Assembly (NCBI RefSeq): GCF_003258945.1
Contig: NZ_QLIX01000026.1
Coordinates: 1 to 63,575, forward strand
Source of the DNA: Roseicella frigidaeris
GTDB taxonomy: Bacteria > Pseudomonadota > Alphaproteobacteria > Acetobacterales > Acetobacteraceae
DNA length: 63,575 nt
Direction: 5' to 3'
Within the stretch, counting starts at the first letter, position 1; each line of letters starts with the position of its first letter. Below the pieces are notes generated by a model. It searched no databases, was not told where the DNA came from, and saw nothing but the letters and a program-made list of their open reading frames with translations. The position numbers and the translations under genes are program-made. Shown here one piece after another: positions 24,439-33,768 of the stretch.

Positions 24439-25848
24439 GTGAGCGCGACCTTCTCGACCCTCGCCTATCTCGTCGCCGCCGTCCTCTTCATCCTGGCGCT
24501 GCGCGGCCTGTCGCATCCGGAGACCTCGCGGCAGGGCAACCTCTACGGCATGGTCGGCATGGCCATCGCCATCGTCGCCACGCTGTTGCGGCCGGGCATG
24601 TCCTTCGGCGGCATCGGGCTCATCGTCGTGGCGCTGGCCATCGGCGGCGGCGTCGGCAGCTACATCGCCACCCGCATCCAGATGACGGCGCTGCCGCAGC
24701 TCGTCGCCGCCTTCCACTCCCTGGTCGGCATGGCGGCGGTGCTGGTGGCGGCGGCCGCCTTCTACAACCCGGAGAGCTTCGGCATCGGCCATGCTGGCGC
24801 CATCCATGGCGGCTCGCTGGTCGAGATGTCGCTCGGCCTCGCCATCGGCGCCATCACCTTCTCCGGCTCGGTGATCGCCTTCGCCAAGCTGCAGGCGCTG
24901 ATGTCGGGCGCGCCCATCACCTTCAAGGGGCAGCACTGGCTCAATCTCGGCCTCGGCCTGCTGCTGCTGGTGCTGATCGTCTCCTTCGTCTCCTCGGGAA
25001 ACGACGCGCTGTTCTGGGCGATCGCGCTGCTCGCCTTCGCCCTCGGCTTCCTGCTCATCATCCCGATCGGCGGCGCCGACATGCCGGTCGTCGTCTCCAT
25101 GCTGAACAGCTATTCCGGCTGGGCGGCGGCGGGCATCGGCTTCACCCTGCAGAACCTGCTGCTGATCATCACCGGCGCGCTGGTCGGCGCCTCGGGCGCG
25201 ATCCTGTCCTACATCATGTGCAAGGGCATGAACCGCAGCATCATCAACGTGCTGCTCGGCGGCTTCGGCACCGATAGCGGCGCGGCCGGGGCGGCCGCCG
25301 GCGCGGGCGGCGACCGCGGGCCGGTGAAGGCGGGCAGCCCGGAGGATGCCGCCTTCATCATGAAGAATGCCGGCAAGGTCATCGTGGTGCCGGGCTACGG
25401 CATGGCGGTCGCCCAGGCGCAGCAGGTGCTGCGGGAGATGGGCGACCTGCTGAAGAAGGACGGCGTGCAGGTGGAATACGCCATCCATCCGGTCGCCGGC
25501 CGCATGCCGGGGCACATGAACGTCCTTCTCGCCGAGGCGAACGTGCCCTATGACGACGTGAAGGAACTCGAGGAGATCAATCCGGAATTCGCCGAGGCCG
25601 ATGTCGCCTATGTCATCGGCGCCAACGACGTCACCAACCCGGCGGCCAAGACCGACAAGGCGAGCCCGATCTACGGCATGCCGATCCTCGACGTGGAGCG
25701 GGCCAAGACGGTCTTCTTCGTCAAGCGCGGCATGTCCTCGGGCTATGCTGGCGTCGACAACGAGCTGTTCTTCCGCCCCAACACCATGATGCTGTTCGGC
25801 GACGCGAAGAAGGTGACGCAGGAGATCGTCCAGGCGTTGCAGAAATAA
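24439..25848 (+). CDS. pntB: NAD(P) transhydrogenase subunit beta
   Basis: The 469-residue subunit has about eight to nine membrane helices (residues 1-270, including LVAAFHSLVGMAAV and MLNSYSGWAAAGIGF) and a C-terminal NADP(H)-binding domain III (about 300-469). Domain III carries VVPGYGMAVAQAQ, YAIHPVAGRMPGHMNVLLAEA, VIGANDVTNPAA and KRGMSSGYAGVDNELF. GTG at 24439 is the start. With PntAA and PntAB it couples proton entry to NADPH formation. A strong terminator follows at 25870. Confidence 0.97.
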   Translation: MSATFSTLAYLVAAVLFILALRGLSHPETSRQGNLYGMVGMAIAIVATLLRPGMSFGGIGLIVVALAIGGGVGSYIATRIQMTALPQLVAAFHSLVGMAAVLVAAAAFYNPESFGIGHAGAIHGGSLVEMSLGLAIGAITFSGSVIAFAKLQALMSGAPITFKGQHWLNLGLGLLLLVLIVSFVSSGNDALFWAIALLAFALGFLLIIPIGGADMPVVVSMLNSYSGWAAAGIGFTLQNLLLIITGALVGASGAILSYIMCKGMNRSIINVLLGGFGTDSGAAGAAAGAGGDRGPVKAGSPEDAAFIMKNAGKVIVVPGYGMAVAQAQQVLREMGDLLKKDGVQVEYAIHPVAGRMPGHMNVLLAEANVPYDDVKELEEINPEFAEADVAYVIGANDVTNPAAKTDKASPIYGMPILDVERAKTVFFVKRGMSSGYAGVDNELFFRPNTMMLFGDAKKVTQEIVQALQK

Positions 25849-25869
25849 GCCTGGCATCCGGACGGGAAG

Positions 25870-25900
25870 GGGGCGCTGCCGCGGGGCAGCGCCCCTTTTT
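25870..25900 (+). terminator. Intrinsic terminator of the pnt operon
   Basis: GGGGCGCTGCC (25870-25880) pairs perfectly with 25885-25895 around a GCGG loop and is followed by TTTTT at 25896-25900. It lies 21 bases after the pntB stop. The T-run touches the stop codon of the convergent RutB-like gene. Confidence 0.93.
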
Positions 25901-26586
25901 CATGCCGGCTCGTTGGCGCCGAGCGCCGCCCGCAGCTCGGCCCCGGTGGTCAGCCAGCCGAAGAACTGCGCGACGTTGAACTCGGTCGCCGCCTGCGCCC
26001 CGGGGCCGGCCGCCATGGTCGCGTCCGTCACCATCACGGGGAAGAATTCCCGGTGATAGGCATCCCGGATCGTGCTCTCGACGCAGACATTGGTGGCGAC
26101 CCCGATGACGATCAGGCTCCGCACCCGTCGCGCCCGCAGGATCTGCTCGAGGCCGGTGCCGGCGAAGCCGCTGTAGCGGGTCTTCGGCACCAGGATGTCG
26201 CCCGGCCGCGGCGCCAGCGCCGGCACGATCTCATGGTCCCAGGTGCCGTGGGTGATCAGCTTGCCGGCATAGGCCTCGTTCTCGCGCATGAACCGCAAGG
26301 CGTTGGACTTGTGCCAGACCGGGGCGCTGGGCGGCGCCTCCCGCTGGTCCGGCGAGAAGCCGTTCTGCAGGTAGATCACCGGGATGCCGGCGGCGCGGCA
26401 GGCGGCGGCGACGCGGGCGCATTCCTCGATCACCGGCGGCGCGCCGGAGACGTCGAAGCCGCAGAGGTCGATGTAGCCGCCCTTGGAACAGTAGGCGTTC
26501 TGCATGTCGACGACGATGAGCGCCGTCTCCTCAGGGATGACGGCGATCGGGGCCGGGCGGGCGGCAAGCTGGACGGTGCGCGGCAT
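25900..26586 (-). CDS. Isochorismatase-family cysteine hydrolase, RutB-like
   Basis: The 228-residue hydrolase has the family triad D27 (ALIVVDMQNAY), K135 (LVPKTRYSGF) and C168 (GVATNVCVESTIRDAY). GGYIDLCGFDVSGA, ITHGTWDHEIVPAL and EFNVAQFFGWLTT resemble RutB, which hydrolyses ureidoacrylate in pyrimidine breakdown. No other rut genes are nearby, so a different amide substrate is possible. Start 26586 follows GAGGAGACCGCC. It is divergent from the P-type ATPase gene, with 86 bases between the starts. Confidence 0.88.
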   Translation of the reverse strand: MPRTVQLAARPAPIAVIPEETALIVVDMQNAYCSKGGYIDLCGFDVSGAPPVIEECARVAAACRAAGIPVIYLQNGFSPDQREAPPSAPVWHKSNALRFMRENEAYAGKLITHGTWDHEIVPALAPRPGDILVPKTRYSGFAGTGLEQILRARRVRSLIVIGVATNVCVESTIRDAYHREFFPVMVTDATMAAGPGAQAATEFNVAQFFGWLTTGAELRAALGANEPA

Positions 26587-26672
26587 GGCGGTCTCCTCGG
26601 CCTGGACCCGGCTGGCCAAGCATCGCGCATGCCAGGAGGGCGGATGGCGGCGCCCCGCGGCATACTGGCGCC

Positions 26673-29207
26673 ATGCCACATCCGCCCAGCCCGGTCCCGT
26701 CCCGCCGCCCCCGTGCCGAAGCCGCCGCCGCCTTCTGGACGCGCCCGACCGATGACTGGCTCACCCGCCTCGGCAGCTCGCCCCAGGGCCTTTCGGCCGG
26801 GGAGGCGGCGCGCCGAGTCGCGGCCGGGGCCGGCAACCGGCTCGCCGGCCAGGCCCCGGCCGCCCTCCTGCGCCAGGTCGGCCGGCGCCTGGCGGAGCCG
26901 CTGGTCGCCATCCTGCTCGTCGCCGCGCTGGTCTCCGGGCTGACCGGGGACTGGCCGGGCTTCGGCATCATCCTCGGCATCGTCGGCGTCTCGGTCGCCA
27001 TGGACGTGGTGCAGGAGAGGCGGGCGGAGCAGGCGGCGGCGGCGCTGCGCGACAGCGTCGCGGTGCAGGCGGCGGTGCTGCGGGACGGCACCCGCCAGTC
27101 CGTGCCGGTCGAGGCGCTGGTGCCGGGCGACGTGGTGCTGCTCGCGGCCGGCGGGCTGGTTCCGGCGGATGGGCTGGTGCTGGCGGCCGAGGGGGCGCAG
27201 CTCAACGAGGCGCTGCTGACCGGCGAGCCCTATCCCGTCGCCAAGCAGCCCGGCCCGGCCCGGGGCGCCGACCTCGCCGAGGCGAGCAACGCCGTCTTCG
27301 CCGGCACCGCCATGGTCGCCGGCAGCGCCCGGATGCTGGTGGTGGCGACCGGCCGGGCGACGCGACTCGGCGGCATCGCCGCCGGCCTCGCGGCGCGGCG
27401 CCCGCCCACCGCCTTCGAGCGCGGGCTGCGCGGCCTCGGCCTGCTGATCCTGCGGCTGACCGTCTTCCTCGTGCTTTTCGTCCTGCTGGCGCATCTCGCC
27501 TTCCACCGCCCGGCGATCGAGAGCTTCCTCTTCGCCGTCGCCCTGGCGGTGGGGCTGACGCCGGAGCTGCTGCCGATGGTCACCACCGTCACCCTCTCGC
27601 GCGGGGCGCTGCGCATGGCGGCGCGGCGGGTGGTGGTGAAGCGGCTGGCCGCCATCCACGACCTCGGCGCCATGGACGTGCTCTGCACCGACAAGACCGG
27701 CACGCTGACCGAGGCGCGCATCACCCTGGCCGAGGGCGGGCCGCCCGAGGCGCTGCGCATGGCGGCGCTGAATGCCGGCCTGGCGGGCGGCGTGCCGACG
27801 CCGCTCGATGCCGCCATCCTCGCCGCCCGGCCGGTGCCCGAGGGCTGGCGCGCCCTGGCCGAGCTGCCCTTCGGCTTCGAGCGGCGGCGCTCCGCCGTGC
27901 TGGTGGCAGGGGAGGGGCGGCGCCTGCTGGTGGTCAAGGGCGCGCCGGAGGCGGTGCTCGCCGCCTGCACCGCCGCCGCCGCCGGCCCCTTCGACCACGC
28001 CGCCCTGCTGGCCGAGGCGGAGGCGCGCGGCGCCGCGGGGCTGCGCCTGCTCGGCATCGCGCTCCGCGAGGTGCCGGAGGACGAGGCCGTCACCGGGCCG
28101 GAGGCGGAGCGCGACCTCACCTTCCTCGGCTTCCTCGCCTTCCTCGACCCGCCGAAGCCCTCGGCCGGCGCGGCGGTGGCGCGGCTCGCGCAGCTCGGCA
28201 TCCGCACTAAGATCGTCTCCGGCGACGCCGCCCCGGTGGTGCGCCACCTCGTCCAGTCCCTCGGCCTGCCGGCGGAGGGGTTACTGACGGGCGAGGAGAT
28301 CGCCCGGCTGGACGACCAGGCGCTCGCCGGCCAGGTGGAGCGGGTCGATCTCTATGCCCGCGTCTCGCCCGACCAGAAGCGGCGCATCCTGCTGGCGCTG
28401 AAGGCGCGGGGGCACACCGTCGGCTTCATCGGCGACGGCATCAACGACGCGCCGGCGATCCACGCCGCCGATGCCGGCATCTCGGTGCAGGAGGCGACGG
28501 AGGTGGCGCGCGCCGCCGCCGACCTCATCCTGCTGGCGCCCGATCTCGGCGTGCTGGCGGCGGGGGTGAAGGAGGGGCGGCGGACCTATGCGAACGTCAT
28601 GAAATACGTCCGCATGGGCACCTCCTCGAATTTCGGCAACATGCTCTCCATGGCGGTGGCCTCCATCGCCATCCCCTTCCTGCCGCTGCTGCCGGCGCAG
28701 ATCCTGCTCAACAACCTGCTCTACGACCTGTCGGAGACCGGCATCCCCTTCGATGCCGTGGACCCCGCCGACCTGGCGGCGCCGCATGGCTGGGACATGC
28801 GGGCGGTGCTGCGCTTCACCCTGGTGATGGGCCCGCTCTCCTCCCTCTTCGACCTCGCCACCTTCGCGCTGCTGCTGCGCGGCTTCGGGGTGACGCCGGA
28901 GGTGTTCCGCACCGCCTGGTTCGTCGAGAGCATCACCACGCAGATCCTGGTGATCTTCCTCATCCGCACCGCCGGCCCGGTCTGGCGGGCGGCGCCACCG
29001 CACCCGGTCCTGGTCGCCACCTCGCTCGGCGCGCTGGCGATCGCGCTCTTCCTCGCCCTCGGGCCCTTCGCCACGGCGCTCGGCTTCGCGCCGCTGCCGC
29101 TCGCGGTGCAGGCGATGCTGCTCGGGCTGGTCGCCGCCTACCTGGCGGTGGCGGAGGGGCTGAAGCGGGTGGCGGTGCGCGCGGGCGGCGGCGGGCTTGC
29201 CCTCTGA
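26673..29207 (+). CDS. mgtA: Magnesium-transporting P-type ATPase (type P3B)
   Basis: The 844-residue inner-membrane pump belongs to the MgtA/MgtB group. The phosphorylation site is D340 in CTDKTGTLT. The actuator loop is LNEALLTGEPYPV (TGEP instead of the common TGES, as in many MgtA proteins), the hinge is GFIGDGINDAPA, and the C-terminal helices include MGTSSNFGNMLSMA and NNLLYDLSETGIPFD. The N-terminal tail is short. No mgtL-like leader or PhoP-type box was recognised in the 86-base upstream gap. Another divalent cation cannot be excluded. Confidence 0.92.
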   Translation: MPHPPSPVPSRRPRAEAAAAFWTRPTDDWLTRLGSSPQGLSAGEAARRVAAGAGNRLAGQAPAALLRQVGRRLAEPLVAILLVAALVSGLTGDWPGFGIILGIVGVSVAMDVVQERRAEQAAAALRDSVAVQAAVLRDGTRQSVPVEALVPGDVVLLAAGGLVPADGLVLAAEGAQLNEALLTGEPYPVAKQPGPARGADLAEASNAVFAGTAMVAGSARMLVVATGRATRLGGIAAGLAARRPPTAFERGLRGLGLLILRLTVFLVLFVLLAHLAFHRPAIESFLFAVALAVGLTPELLPMVTTVTLSRGALRMAARRVVVKRLAAIHDLGAMDVLCTDKTGTLTEARITLAEGGPPEALRMAALNAGLAGGVPTPLDAAILAARPVPEGWRALAELPFGFERRRSAVLVAGEGRRLLVVKGAPEAVLAACTAAAAGPFDHAALLAEAEARGAAGLRLLGIALREVPEDEAVTGPEAERDLTFLGFLAFLDPPKPSAGAAVARLAQLGIRTKIVSGDAAPVVRHLVQSLGLPAEGLLTGEEIARLDDQALAGQVERVDLYARVSPDQKRRILLALKARGHTVGFIGDGINDAPAIHAADAGISVQEATEVARAAADLILLAPDLGVLAAGVKEGRRTYANVMKYVRMGTSSNFGNMLSMAVASIAIPFLPLLPAQILLNNLLYDLSETGIPFDAVDPADLAAPHGWDMRAVLRFTLVMGPLSSLFDLATFALLLRGFGVTPEVFRTAWFVESITTQILVIFLIRTAGPVWRAAPPHPVLVATSLGALAIALFLALGPFATALGFAPLPLAVQAMLLGLVAAYLAVAEGLKRVAVRAGGGGLAL

Positions 29208-29246
29208 CCCGGCGGGGCGAGACACTCCGGCGCAGGCCAGCGAAGC

Positions 29247-29264
29247 TGGAGCAGATCCCGTAGG
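29247..29264 (+). repeat. Partial TAGAGC-family repeat, copy D
   Basis: GGAGCAGATCCCG at this site matches the start of the TAGAGC repeats, but TAGAGC is changed to TGGAGC and the rest of the element is not recognisable. It lies in the short gap between mgtA and the Liv operon. Confidence 0.5.
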
Positions 29265-29294
29265 CCCGACGGGGCAAGGGGCGAGGGGAGGAGC

Positions 29295-30476
29295 ATGCAA
29301 GCACGAGTGACGCGCCGCGCGGCGCTGGGGGCCGGCGCCGCCGCCCTGATCGCGCCCGCCCTGGCAGCGCCCGCCCTGGCGCAGGGCCGGCCGGCCCGGA
29401 TCGGCCTGATCCTGCCGATGACCGGCCCCTTCGCCTCGACGGGGCGGCAGGTCGAGGCGGCGGTCCGCCTCTACCTCCGCCAGCGCGGCGAGAGCTTCGG
29501 CGGCCGCCGGCTGGAGATCCTGCTGCGCGACGACACCGGCACCGCCCCCGAGGTCACCCGCCGCCTGGCGCAGGAGCTGGTGGTGCGGGACAAGGTGCAG
29601 GCGCTCGCCGGCTTCGGCCTGACGCCGCTCGCCTTCGCCGCCGCGCCGGTGGCGACGGAGGCGAAGCTGCCGATGGTGGTGATGGCCGCGGCGACCAGCG
29701 CGATCGTCCAGCGCAGCCCCTTCATCCTCCGCACCAGCTTCACCCTGCCGCAGGTGACGGCGCCGATCGCCGAATGGGCGCTGCGCGAGCGGGTGCAGAC
29801 CGCGGCCACCCTGGTGGCCGACTACGCGCCCGGCCTCGATGCCGAGCGGGTCTTCAAGGCGCGCTTCACCGGCGGCGGCGGGCGGGTGCCGCTCGAGCTG
29901 CGCACGCCGCTGCGCAACCCGGACTACGCCCCCTTCCTGCAGCGGGTGCGCGACGCCAAGCCGGAGGCGCTCTTCATCTTCGTCCCCTCGGGCGAGGGCG
30001 CGGCGGTGATGAAGCAATTCGCCGAGCGCGGCCTCGCCGAGGCCGGGGTGCGGCTGATCGGCACCGGCGACGTGGTGGACGACGACCTGCTGAACGACAT
30101 GGGCCGGCCGGCGCTCGGCGCCGTCACCAGCCATCACTACTCCGCCGCGCATGACAGCCCGGAGAACAAGGCCTATGTGCAGGGCTTCATCGCCGCCAAC
30201 CCGGGCATGCGGCCCAATTTCATGTCGGTCGGCGGCTGGGACGGCATGCAGCTCATCGCCGAGGCGCTGCAGGCGACCGGCGGCGGCGAGGGCGAGGCGC
30301 TGCTCGCCGCCATGAAGGGGCGGTCCTGGACCAGCCCGCGCGGCCCCATCACCATCGATGCCGAGACCCGCGACATCGTGCAGGATGTCTATATCCGCCG
30401 CGTCGAGGAACGGGACGGCCAGCTCTGGAACATCGAGTTCGACCGCCTGCCGGCGATGCGCGATCCCGGGACGTGA
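29295..30476 (+). CDS. ABC transporter substrate-binding protein, branched-chain amino acid type
   Basis: A 393-residue periplasmic binding protein (Peripla_BP_6 type). It has a twin-arginine-like export signal (VTRRAALGAGAAALIAPALA, about 6-25). ARIGLILPMTGPFASTGRQVEAAVRLYL is the standard opening and DDTGTAPEVTRRLAQELVVRDKVQAL follows. GAGGGGAGGAGC lies directly before the ATG. It is the first gene of a complete Liv-type operon. The family also binds aromatic acids, amides and urea, so the ligand is open. Confidence 0.92.
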   Translation: MQARVTRRAALGAGAAALIAPALAAPALAQGRPARIGLILPMTGPFASTGRQVEAAVRLYLRQRGESFGGRRLEILLRDDTGTAPEVTRRLAQELVVRDKVQALAGFGLTPLAFAAAPVATEAKLPMVVMAAATSAIVQRSPFILRTSFTLPQVTAPIAEWALRERVQTAATLVADYAPGLDAERVFKARFTGGGGRVPLELRTPLRNPDYAPFLQRVRDAKPEALFIFVPSGEGAAVMKQFAERGLAEAGVRLIGTGDVVDDDLLNDMGRPALGAVTSHHYSAAHDSPENKAYVQGFIAANPGMRPNFMSVGGWDGMQLIAEALQATGGGEGEALLAAMKGRSWTSPRGPITIDAETRDIVQDVYIRRVEERDGQLWNIEFDRLPAMRDPGT

Positions 30477-30486
30477 GGCGCCCGCC

Positions 30487-31347
30487 GTGCTGACCGTGCT
30501 GCTCGACGGCCTCGCCGCCGGCATGCTGCTCTTCGTGCTGTCGGTCGGGCTGTCGGTAACCCTCGGGCTGATGAATTTCGTCAACCTCGCGCATGGCGCC
30601 TTCGGCATGGCGGGCGGCTATCTCTGCGTGGTGCTGCTGAACCGCCTCGGCCTGCCCTTCCTGGCCTGCCTGCTGGCCGCCGCCCTCTGCACCGGGCTGC
30701 TCGGCCTGGCGCTGGAGCGGCTGCTCTACCGCCGCCTCTATGGCCGCGACCATCTGGAGCAGGTGCTGTTCTCGATCGGCCTCGTCTTCATCGCCGGCGC
30801 GGCGGTGGACTGGCTGATGGGGGCGCGGCAGCAGCTCATCACCCTGCCGCCCTGGCTCAGCGGCCGGGTGGAGCTGGGCGGGGTCGGCCTTGGCGTCTAC
30901 CGGCTCTTCCTCATCGCCGTCTGCACCGGCCTGCTGCTCGCCCTGCATCTCGGCCTGGTGCGGACGCGCTTCGGCAGCCGGCTGCGCGCGGCGGTGGACG
31001 ACGCGGTGGTGGCGCGCGGCCTCGGCATCCCGGTCGAGCGGCTCTTCGCCGTGACCTTCGCGCTCGGCTCGGGCCTCGCCGGGCTCGGCGGCGCGCTCGG
31101 CGTCGAGGTGCTCGGCCTCGATCCGACCTTCCCGCTGAAATACATGGTCTACTTCCTGATCGTGGTCGCGGTCGGCGGCGCCAACACCGTCATCGGTCCC
31201 TTCCTGGCGGCGATCCTGCTCGGCCTCGTCGATGTCGCGGGCAAGTACTACCTGCCGCAATTCGGCGCCTTCGGCATCTACACCGCCATGGTGGCGCTGC
31301 TGATCCTGCGGCCGCAGGGGCTGCTGGCGCGGGCGGCGGCGCGGTGA
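30487..31347 (+). CDS. Liv-type ABC transporter permease (LivH family)
   Basis: A 286-residue inner-membrane permease starting at GTG 30487, 10 bases after the binding-protein stop. It has about eight hydrophobic helices. LSVTLGLMNFVNLAHGAFGMAGGY is the LivH signature and AVDDAVVARGLGIPVERLFAVTFALGSGLAGLGGAL is the conserved cytoplasmic coupling loop (EAA-like). It overlaps the next permease by 4 bases. It forms the channel together with the LivM-type partner. Confidence 0.92.
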   Translation: MLTVLLDGLAAGMLLFVLSVGLSVTLGLMNFVNLAHGAFGMAGGYLCVVLLNRLGLPFLACLLAAALCTGLLGLALERLLYRRLYGRDHLEQVLFSIGLVFIAGAAVDWLMGARQQLITLPPWLSGRVELGGVGLGVYRLFLIAVCTGLLLALHLGLVRTRFGSRLRAAVDDAVVARGLGIPVERLFAVTFALGSGLAGLGGALGVEVLGLDPTFPLKYMVYFLIVVAVGGANTVIGPFLAAILLGLVDVAGKYYLPQFGAFGIYTAMVALLILRPQGLLARAAAR

Positions 31348-32273
31348 GGCCGGCGCTCGAGGCCGGCTTCTGGCTGCTCGCCCTCTCCGGCTTCTGGCTG
31401 ATGCCGGAGCAGCTGCCGCTGCTCGGCCAGGCGGCGATCGCCGCGCTCTTCGTCCTCTCGCTCGACCTGCTGGTGGGCTATGCCGGAGTGCTCACCCTCG
31501 GCCATGCCGCCTTCTTCGGCCTCGGCGCCTATGGCGCCGGCCTCCTGGCGCAGCAGGGCTGGGGGGAGCCGCTCTCCGGCCTGCTCGCCGCGGCGCTGCT
31601 CGCGGGGCTGCTTGGCCTCCTCACCGCGCCGCTGGTGCTGCGCGGCGGCGACCTGCCGGCGCTGATGGTGACCCTCGGCCTCAGCCTCATGCTGGGCGAG
31701 GCGGCGAACAAGCTGCCGGGCCTGACCGGCGGCGCCGACGGCTTGCTCGGCGTCGAGATCTGGCCGGTGCTCGGCCTGTTCCGCTTCGACCTCCATGGCC
31801 GCACCGCCTTCCTCTACGCGCTGGCCGTGCTCTTCCTGCTCTTCCTGCTGGCGCGGCGGATCACCGCCTCGCCCTTCGGCCTCGCGCTGCGCGGCATCCG
31901 CGGCAATGCCCGGCGCATGCCGGCCCTCGGGACGCCGGTGCGGCGCCGGCTGGTCGCCGCCTATGCGCTCTCCGCCGCCTATGCCGGCATCGCCGGGGCG
32001 CTGCTGGCGCAGACCACGCAATTCGTCTCGCTCGACGCGCTCTCCTTCCAGCGCTCGGCCGAGGGGCTGCTGATGCTGGTGCTGGGCGGGCTCGGCGCGC
32101 TCTACGGCGCCATGCTGGGCGCCATCGTCTTCACCCTGGCGCACCACCTGCTGAGCGAGATGAGCCCGCTCTTCTGGCAGTTCTGGATCGGCCTGGCGCT
32201 GGTCGGCCTGGCGCTGGCCGGTCGCGGCGGGCTGCTCGGCCTCGGCGCGGCGCTGCTCGGGCGGCGGGCATGA
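31344..32273 (+). CDS. Liv-type ABC transporter permease (LivM family)
   Basis: A 309-residue inner-membrane permease, GTG start at 31344 overlapping the livH-type stop. YAGVLTLGHAAFFGLGAYGAGLLA is the LivM signature, and GLALRGIRGNARRMPALGTPVRRRLVAAYALSA is the coupling loop. ALLFLLFLLARR-type hydrophobic stretches give about eight to nine helices. The product lacks a fused ATPase domain. It is coupled to the LivG-type ATPase by ATGA. Confidence 0.92.
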   Translation: MRPALEAGFWLLALSGFWLMPEQLPLLGQAAIAALFVLSLDLLVGYAGVLTLGHAAFFGLGAYGAGLLAQQGWGEPLSGLLAAALLAGLLGLLTAPLVLRGGDLPALMVTLGLSLMLGEAANKLPGLTGGADGLLGVEIWPVLGLFRFDLHGRTAFLYALAVLFLLFLLARRITASPFGLALRGIRGNARRMPALGTPVRRRLVAAYALSAAYAGIAGALLAQTTQFVSLDALSFQRSAEGLLMLVLGGLGALYGAMLGAIVFTLAHHLLSEMSPLFWQFWIGLALVGLALAGRGGLLGLGAALLGRRA

Positions 32274-33022
32274 GCGCGCTGGCGACCGAGGGGCTGACGC
32301 GCGACTTCGGCGGCTTCCGCGCCGTCGCCGATGTCTCGCTGGCGCTGGCCGAGGGGGCGCGGCACGCCCTGATCGGCCCGAACGGCGCCGGCAAGACGAC
32401 GCTGGTGAACCTGCTCTCCGGCGCGTTGCGGCCGAGCGCCGGCCGCGTGCTGCTGGGCGGCGCCGAGATCACCGCGCTGCCGCAGCATGCGCGGGTGAAG
32501 CGCGGCCTCGCCCGCACCTTCCAGGTCAACCAGCTCTTCCCCGACCTCACGCCGGAGGGGGCGGTCGGCCTCGCGGTGCTGGAGCGGCAGGGGCTGACCG
32601 GGCGCTGGTGGCGGCCCGCCGCCGCCCATGCCGCCGAGCGCGAGGAGGCGCGGGCGCTGCTGGCCGGGCTGCGCTTCAGCGCCGCCGAGATGCGGGCGCC
32701 GACCCGCAGCCTGCCCTATGGCCGGCAGCGGCTGCTCGAGATCGCCCTGGCCCTGGCGCTGCGGCCGCGCGTGCTGCTGCTCGACGAGCCGGCCGCCGGG
32801 GTGCCGCCCGGCGAGAGCCGCGCCGTGCTGGAGGCGGTCGCCGCGCTGCCGCGCAGCGTGACGGTGCTGCTGATCGAGCACGACATGGACCTCGTCTTCC
32901 GCTTCGCCGAGCGCATCACCGTCCTCGCCCAGGGGGCGGTGCTGGCCGAGGGGCCGCCCGCGGCGATCGCCCGCGACCCGGCGGTGCGCGCGGTCTATCT
33001 CGGCGGGCCCGCGCATGGCTGA
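32270..33022 (+). CDS. Liv-type ABC transporter ATP-binding protein (LivG family)
   Basis: A 250-residue cytoplasmic ATPase. Walker A is LIGPNGAGKTTLVNLLSG, the Q-loop region is ARTFQVNQLFPDLT, and Walker B is RVLLLDEPAAGV followed by IEHDMDLVFRFAERI with the switch His. The signature region TRSLPYGRQRLLEIA has PYGRQ in place of the usual LSGGQ, as is common in LivG (LSYGxQ). It overlaps the LivF-type gene by 8 bases. Confidence 0.93.
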   Translation: MSALATEGLTRDFGGFRAVADVSLALAEGARHALIGPNGAGKTTLVNLLSGALRPSAGRVLLGGAEITALPQHARVKRGLARTFQVNQLFPDLTPEGAVGLAVLERQGLTGRWWRPAAAHAAEREEARALLAGLRFSAAEMRAPTRSLPYGRQRLLEIALALALRPRVLLLDEPAAGVPPGESRAVLEAVAALPRSVTVLLIEHDMDLVFRFAERITVLAQGAVLAEGPPAAIARDPAVRAVYLGGPAHG

Positions 33023-33743
33023 GCCGCTGCTGGCGCTGCGCGGGGTCGGCGCCGGCTATGGCGAGGCGGCGGTGCTGCACGACATCGCGCTCGAGGTCGC
33101 GCCGGGCGAGGCGGTGGCGCTGCTCGGCCGCAACGGCACCGGCAAGACCACGCTGCTCACCACCATCCTGGGCGCCGGGCCGCGGCTGCGCGCCGGCACG
33201 ATCCGCTTCGCCGGCCGGGCGATCGAGCGACTGCCGAGCGAGCGGCGGGCCGCCCTCGGCCTCGGCTGGGTGCCGCAGGAGCGCAACATCTTCCGCTCCC
33301 TCACGGTGGAGGAGAACCTGACCGCCGTGGCCCGGCCCGGCCCCTGGACGCTGGCGCGGGTCTTCGCCCTCTTCCCGCGCCTGGCCGAGCGGCGGCGCAA
33401 CCCCGGCGGCGCGCTCTCGGGCGGCGAGCAGCAGATGCTCGCCATGGGCCGGGCGCTGATGCTGAACCCGCGCCTGCTGCTGCTCGACGAGCCGACCGAG
33501 GGGCTGGCGCCGGTGATCGTGCAGGGGCTGCTCGCCGCCATCGCGCGCATGGTGCGCGAGGAGGGGCTGGCGGCGATCCTGGTCGAGCAGCATGCGCGGC
33601 TGGCGCTGCCGGTCACCGACCGCGTCGTCATCCTCGATCGCGGCCGGATCGTCCATGCCGGGCCGAGCGCCGCCCTGCTCGCGGCGCCGGAGGTGGCGGA
33701 GCGCCATCTCGGGCTGCATCATGCCGCCACGCCGGATCCCTGA
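33015..33743 (+). CDS. Liv-type ABC transporter ATP-binding protein (LivF family)
   Basis: A 242-residue ATPase partner of LivG. Walker A is LLGRNGTGKTTLLTTILG, WVPQERNIFRSLTVEENL is the LivF Q-loop region, GGALSGGEQQMLAMGRALM is the signature and RLLLLDEPTEGLAPVI is Walker B, with VEQHARLAL carrying the switch His. It is the last transporter gene. The MetE-like gene starts 25 bases later and is probably in the same transcript. Confidence 0.93.
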   Translation: MAEPLLALRGVGAGYGEAAVLHDIALEVAPGEAVALLGRNGTGKTTLLTTILGAGPRLRAGTIRFAGRAIERLPSERRAALGLGWVPQERNIFRSLTVEENLTAVARPGPWTLARVFALFPRLAERRRNPGGALSGGEQQMLAMGRALMLNPRLLLLDEPTEGLAPVIVQGLLAAIARMVREEGLAAILVEQHARLALPVTDRVVILDRGRIVHAGPSAALLAAPEVAERHLGLHHAATPDP

Positions 33744-33768
33744 TCCGCGCCCCTACCGGAGAGACGCC